Source: Methanohalophilus levihalophilus
Lineage (GTDB): Archaea > Halobacteriota > Methanosarcinia > Methanosarcinales > Methanosarcinaceae
Length of the DNA: 64,000 nucleotides
Assembly: GCF_017874375.1 (NCBI RefSeq)
Contig: NZ_JAGGLK010000003.1
Coordinates: 533,169 to 597,168, forward strand
Reading direction: 5' to 3'
Below are positions 60,625-64,000 of the stretch, in pieces. The notes beneath the pieces were generated by a model. The model did not search any database. It was not told where the DNA came from and saw nothing but the letters and a program-made list of their open reading frames with translations. The first letter of the stretch is position 1. Each line of letters starts with the position of its first letter. Position numbers and translations under genes: made by a program.

Positions 60625-61431
60625 TCACTCTTTGGTGAGGTGGACATCCAGCTGTGGGAATGGAATTTCAATTCCCTGTTCATTATATGTCTTGAAAATG
60701 TTGTTTGTGAGATCTCCTTTGACGGCCCAATAATCTGCAGTTTTAACCCATGCACGAAGCTGTAGGTTTACTGAAGAATCTGCCAGTTCTGTTGTCACAA
60801 CTGCCGGAGCAGGTTCATTGAGTACACTCTGATTTCCTTTCATAACATAAAGTGCGATTTCAATTGCCCTGTCAAGATCAGTGCTGTAACTGATTCCAAC
60901 ATTCACGTCAACTCTTCTTGTAGGCATTCTTGTTGCGTTAACAATCGGGCTGCCCCACACAAGACTATTTGGTATAGTTATTATTTTGTTGTCCGGGGTC
61001 AGGAGTTCGGTTGCCATGATACCTACAGCAGAAACGGTTCCGGAAGATCCATTTACTTCCACATATTCGTTTTTGTCAATAGGCCTTAAAGCCGCAATCC
61101 AGAGTCCTGCACCGATGTTCGTCAGTGTGTCCTGCATTCCAAAACCCAGAATCAATCCGATGACTGCAGAAAGTCCCAGAACGACTGCACTCATGTTCAC
61201 GAATACTGAAAGAACAGCAAGTATGACAATCACATAAAGCAGTGAACTCAGGAACCGTGTCAAAAATTCCACTACCAGCTCAGGTAGTTTTGTCTTCTTC
61301 AACCCTTTACTGAATAATCCGGTAAGCATTCTGGCAACCAAGTATCCTATTATCAGGATTATTATTGCAAACAGAATGTCTGAAAGACTTATGTCTGTAT
61401 ATGGTAAAGTCTGATCTAACCCATTGGCCAT
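60625..61431 (-). CDS. mscS: small-conductance mechanosensitive channel
   Basis: A 268-residue MscS channel with three spans (about residues 15-95), the pore-lining GLSAVIGLILGFGMQDTLTNIGAGLW (Gly/Ala-rich third span plus the conserved FGxQ), and a cytoplasmic beta domain with YVEVNGSSGTVSAVGIMATELLTPDN. It releases osmolytes on hypo-osmotic shock, fitting an organism facing salt changes. GGAGG precedes ATG 61431. FAS1 lies upstream by 53 bases. Confidence 0.93.
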   Translation of the reverse strand: MANGLDQTLPYTDISLSDILFAIIILIIGYLVARMLTGLFSKGLKKTKLPELVVEFLTRFLSSLLYVIVILAVLSVFVNMSAVVLGLSAVIGLILGFGMQDTLTNIGAGLWIAALRPIDKNEYVEVNGSSGTVSAVGIMATELLTPDNKIITIPNSLVWGSPIVNATRMPTRRVDVNVGISYSTDLDRAIEIALYVMKGNQSVLNEPAPAVVTTELADSSVNLQLRAWVKTADYWAVKGDLTNNIFKTYNEQGIEIPFPQLDVHLTKE

Positions 61432-61483
61432 AAAATACCTCCAAAACAGAATTCTTTTAATTCAATATAAGGATTATTTGAAA

Positions 61484-61885
61484 TCAGGGTAACAGAATAT
61501 CATCAATGGCATGGATAATGCCGTTTGAGCACTCTATGTCAGGATTTGTAATGGGAGTATTCTCAACGAAAATTTTTCCATCTTTGGATTTAAAGCGAAT
61601 AGTTTCCCCGTTCATTGTCTGGAGAGACTCAACGCTGCTGAGATCCTTGGTGGTGTATTTTCCTTCTACAATGTGATAATTGATGATGTTGAGAAGATAA
61701 GTTTCATCATCAAACGCTTCTTCAATTACATCGTTAGGAATTGGAACAAATGCATCGTCGGTAGGTGCAAATACAGTATAAGGTCCTTCCGAAGAGTACT
61801 TCTCCAGAAGTCCGAGAATTTCTGCTGCATTCAGGAGATTTGTGAAAACACCTTCATCTCTTGCAGTTGCTATTAAATCCTGCAT
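61484..61885 (-). CDS. fasciclin (FAS1) domain protein
   Basis: A 133-residue single FAS1 domain. The H1 motif YTVFAPTDDAFVPIP (about residue 37), the YH motif NIINYHIVEGKYT and the H2-like NGIIHAIDDILLP are all present. FAS1 domains act in adhesion, but this one has no signal peptide or anchor, so it is predicted cytoplasmic or exported by an unusual route. AAAGGTG precedes ATG 61885. It follows pno1 by 12 bases, in a run with translation genes. Confidence 0.9.
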   Translation of the reverse strand: MQDLIATARDEGVFTNLLNAAEILGLLEKYSSEGPYTVFAPTDDAFVPIPNDVIEEAFDDETYLLNIINYHIVEGKYTTKDLSSVESLQTMNGETIRFKSKDGKIFVENTPITNPDIECSNGIIHAIDDILLP

Positions 61886-61897
61886 ATGACAGCACCT

Positions 61898-62440
61898 TTA
61901 GCTTTCGTAGTAATCCAGCTGTGATTGCAACAGTTCACGATGCTTTTTCTCAAGGAAGCTATACACGGTTCCGTGGTTTGCACCTTCAACAAGCATTTCT
62001 ATTGCCGTATGGATAATGCGGTTTTGGTCGGGGGTTCCAAGGACACTTACGGTTTTTCCATAAATGGAAATTTTGACACCAATAAGGCTTTCTGCAATTT
62101 CGCGTGTTTTCCCGCCTTTTCCAATAATCCTTCCCTTAAGCCTGATGAGTTCTTTTGGGGTGGAAGCTTCATGGGATAAATCAATGACGTCAAGCATCAG
62201 CATGTCATCATCAAAAAGCGCAAGGGCTTTTTCCGGGTTGAATCCTCTGCTTATTGCTTTCACAACTTCTCCTGCTTTCAAAGAACCCAGGGGGTCATCT
62301 CCCTCTATAATTTCCACAGTTCCGTTTTCACTATCAATATCAAGCTCGGAGGATGATTTCTCCTCAATAAGTTTTTTTGTTTCACCTTTTGGGCCAATAA
62401 TGGCTCCGATTCTGTCTTTTGGAACTTTCAGGTGTGCCAT
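61898..62440 (-). CDS. pno1: KH-domain protein Pno1/Dim2
   Basis: A 180-residue ribosome-biogenesis protein with two KH domains: IGAIIGPKGETKKLIEE (first GxxG, about residue 12) and GRIIGKGGKTREIAESL (second GxxG, about residue 103). In eukaryotes Pno1 helps dimethylation and 3'-end maturation of small-subunit rRNA, working with Rio1 and Nob1. Start is ATG 62440 after AAAGGTGA; a GTG at 62449 lies in that ribosome site. It is 20 bases after rio1. Confidence 0.93.
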   Translation of the reverse strand: MAHLKVPKDRIGAIIGPKGETKKLIEEKSSSELDIDSENGTVEIIEGDDPLGSLKAGEVVKAISRGFNPEKALALFDDDMLMLDVIDLSHEASTPKELIRLKGRIIGKGGKTREIAESLIGVKISIYGKTVSVLGTPDQNRIIHTAIEMLVEGANHGTVYSFLEKKHRELLQSQLDYYES

Positions 62441-62460
62441 GTGATTCACCTTTGTAAAAA

Positions 62461-63264
62461 TTATTTTTGATCCTTTAATTCGTTTTTAGCTTTCAGCATT
62501 TTGTACAATTCTTCATCTGATGTTTCAATTCCGTACTTCTTGAAGTAACGGGTCAGATTTTTCAGATCCCTCTTAAGGAATACTTCGGCTCCGGGATGTT
62601 CAAGAGTGACTGCCTGCCCCATGTCGATGATGTAAGGTTCGAGGTTTGAAGGGTTAATGAGGATATTATATTCGCTAAGGTCCCCATGTACCAGATTTGC
62701 TTCATTGTAGAGTAAATCCAGATATTTGACAATTGTATCGAATATTTCCTTTGCATCTTCTTTTTCGATTCGAATGTCCTTTAAGGGCGGGAAGGCTTTC
62801 TCGTCTTCACCGATGAACTGCATTACAAGTATATTTCGATGAGTTGTTATTGGTTTTGGAACGCGAATCCCGACTTCTTCTGCACGGAGCAAGTTGCGGA
62901 ATTCTTTCCGTGTCCATGCGAATACAACATCTTTCTTTTTATGACGAATGCTTTTGAAGCGTGGATCTCCGAGTATATAGTCTTCCATTGCCCGGAAAGT
63001 GCTTGTGGATATCCTGTAGATCTTGATGGCAAGATCAAAGTCTTTCCCTTCTGCAAGAAATACATTTGCTTCCTTGCCGGTGCTGATGGAGCCACCTAAT
63101 GCTTCGATCACACCATCGTTTGAAAGATGGTATAGCCCTTTGAGGGTTGCGTCATCAAACACCGCTTCTTTTACTTTAAGTGCATTGGAATCCTTTTGGC
63201 GAATTCGCATCTTATCGATGTCGCTTTCAATTTTTCGGAGATTTTTAGGAATGGATTTTCTCAT
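62461..63264 (-). CDS. rio1: RIO1-type serine kinase
   Basis: A 267-residue atypical protein kinase needed for late small-subunit maturation. Nucleotide loop STGKEANVFLAEG (about residue 62), catalytic VHGDLSEYNIL (about residue 191) and metal-binding IDMGQAV (about residue 215) identify RIO1 rather than RIO2. The start codon overlaps the aIF1A stop (ATGA), so translation is coupled. Together with aIF1A and Pno1 it forms a conserved euryarchaeal translation group. Confidence 0.94.
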   Translation of the reverse strand: MRKSIPKNLRKIESDIDKMRIRQKDSNALKVKEAVFDDATLKGLYHLSNDGVIEALGGSISTGKEANVFLAEGKDFDLAIKIYRISTSTFRAMEDYILGDPRFKSIRHKKKDVVFAWTRKEFRNLLRAEEVGIRVPKPITTHRNILVMQFIGEDEKAFPPLKDIRIEKEDAKEIFDTIVKYLDLLYNEANLVHGDLSEYNILINPSNLEPYIIDMGQAVTLEHPGAEVFLKRDLKNLTRYFKKYGIETSDEELYKMLKAKNELKDQK

Positions 63265-63575
63265 GTCTGATCTTTAAGATATCCGTTGCTTTGAAACCAT
63301 TCAACCTGTTGACGGGTATATTTCCATATTACGTCTGCTTTAGTGTCCTGGAAATCCCATGGGATTGCCAGAACCAGATCTCCCACACGTAACCACGTGT
63401 CTTTTTTTATGGTGCCGGTGATCCTTCCTATTCGGGTTATTCCATCTATGCAGTTAATCCTGACACGATTTGCTCCGAGTAGGCTTTCTACGGTTGCGAG
63501 TGTTTCTCTCTTTTCTTTCTTTGGGATGCGTACCTCTAAATCTTTTTCTTCATCTGGATTGTTGTTTAGTGGCAC
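63261..63575 (-). CDS. eif1a: translation initiation factor aIF1A
   Basis: A 104-residue homolog of eIF1A/IF1, an S1-type OB-fold that binds the small-subunit A site. The motifs NRVRINCIDGITRIGRI and KDTWLRVGDLVLAIPWDFQDTKADVIWKY mark it. The acidic N-terminal tail is typical. Start is GTG 63575, with GAGG nine bases before it. It is first in the minus-strand run aIF1A-Rio1-Pno1-FAS1-MscS-UPF0145. Confidence 0.95.
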   Translation of the reverse strand: MPLNNNPDEEKDLEVRIPKKEKRETLATVESLLGANRVRINCIDGITRIGRITGTIKKDTWLRVGDLVLAIPWDFQDTKADVIWKYTRQQVEWFQSNGYLKDQT

Positions 63576-64000
63576 TTTTATAATCCTCTTTTCTCAGTTG
63601 GTTTGGAAATAGAACTCTTTATAGGACGGTGCGATACACGTTCCTAATATTTATTTATCTTTTGTGTGGGCATCAACATGCCAGTTTTGGAACTTGCCAA
63701 TTTTTAGCTTTTGTGTTAAGACATTTTTTCGATGAAAAAGTTATATAGTAGTATGGATATGTAGGGAGTCCGCACAGATTTGTTGTGTCAAGATGCAATG
63801 GGTCTGATGCTATATTGGTATGCATTTATGTGACTCAAAATCGAGGCGCATAACCCTTATATAGGATGTACGCATACCAAGTCAATCCCGTGCTTTGCGC
63901 GGTTTAAATTTATGGAGACAGGAGTTATATTCTGTCTGACTAGTGATATGGCAGTTCGATTAATTCTGACTCGGTATTGAAACAGAATTAATGGAATAAC
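63576..64000. other. 425-bp promoter and leader region at window end
   Basis: No protein gene. The left part is the aIF1A promoter. The right part reads outward on the plus strand: TATA boxes TTATATA at 63741-63747 and 63857-63863, then a leader with hairpins. The gene it serves lies beyond the window. Confidence 0.55.
63857..64000 (+). promoter_or_regulatory. hairpin-rich leader, possible rRNA operon start
   Basis: After the TATA box at 63857 the predicted transcript contains AGACAG/CTGTCT (63916-63937) and ATTAATTCTG/CAGAATTAAT (63959-63992), a perfect ten-base stem. GGTATGC (63817-63823) and GCATACC (63872-63878) form an inverted repeat around the TATA box. Two tandem promoters, no reading frame and a stem-rich leader suit an rRNA operon leader with processing helices, but no 16S sequence is present to prove it. 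Confidence 0.4.

Overview
The window is archaeal and fits a methylotrophic or halophilic member of the Methanosarcinaceae (Methanohalophilus, Methanolobus or Methanococcoides-like; genus is inference). Signs for this are archaeal ribosomal, polymerase and translation genes (L18e, L13, S9, RpoN, RpoK, S2, aIF1A, Rio1, Pno1, TFB, Gar1, diphthine synthase), the archaeal mevalonate branch with isopentenyl phosphate kinase, archaeosortase with VPXXXP- and PEF-type C-terminal sorting signals, archaeoflavoprotein, F420H2-oxidase-type flavoprotein, and families typical of methanogens (DUF116, DUF2070, DUF2209, DUF2240, DUF357, DUF555). Promoters show archaeal TATA boxes and many genes have strong Shine-Dalgarno sites, some with TTG or GTG starts.

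Layout. 1-2.9 kb: end of a flavin reductase, archaeoflavoprotein, then inositol-phosphate synthase with an overlapping DUF429 gene. 3.0-14.1 kb: a minus-strand cell-surface region with an archaeosortase and an overlapping membrane protein, two paralogous secreted proteins ending in different sorting signals, a DUF116 protein, a small winged-helix regulator, two paralogous anchored surface proteins, a protein with four near-identical 363-bp repeats and a 723-residue calcium-loop protein whose promoter carries a perfect palindrome and whose long leader can form a long-range helix. 14.5-17.1 kb: nitroreductase, rubrerythrin-like protein, FprA and ferredoxin:thioredoxin reductase, closed by a strong hairpin terminator. 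17.2-19.8 kb: serA and two archaeal proteins of unknown function. 19.9-28.6 kb: ribosomal/RNA polymerase genes with an embedded tRNA-Pro, then Memo, mevalonate kinase, isopentenyl phosphate kinase, type 2 IPP isomerase, RNase J and a polyprenyl synthase. 28.7-33.3 kb: a type IV pilus-like cassette (ATPase, double-F membrane platform, pilin-like protein). 33.3-34.6 kb: AmrS radical SAM protein and two tRNAs. 34.6-39.2 kb: AT-rich accessory stretch (calcium-loop protein, NosD-like beta-helix protein, amino-acid permease, thioredoxin-fold protein, SRPBCC protein).

39.3-53.7 kb: HflX, PHP phosphoesterase, AI-2E exporter, AlaX, DphB, HerA-like ATPase, DUF357, DUF555, PfkB kinase, pyruvate phosphate dikinase, Gar1, TFB, LysE, Trm5 and tRNA-Thr. 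53.7-56.2 kb: an AT-rich stretch behind the tRNA with a 2TM protein and an acyltransferase, and a GC-richer intergenic element that folds into a multibranched structure (about 55,870-56,047). 56.2-60.2 kb: DUF2070, VOC, RibD-C and GyrI-like genes and a hairpin-led mini-ORF. 60.2-63.6 kb: minus-strand run from aIF1A, Rio1 and Pno1 to FAS1, MscS and UPF0145. The last 400 bases hold two TATA boxes and a hairpin-rich leader that could precede an rRNA operon outside the window.

The most interesting non-routine signals are the structured intergenic RNA candidate near 55.9 kb, the structured leader with operator-like palindrome at 13.9-14.1 kb, and the paralogous surface proteins with exchanged sorting tails beside an archaeosortase. 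No CRISPR array, insertion sequence or clear prophage was seen.
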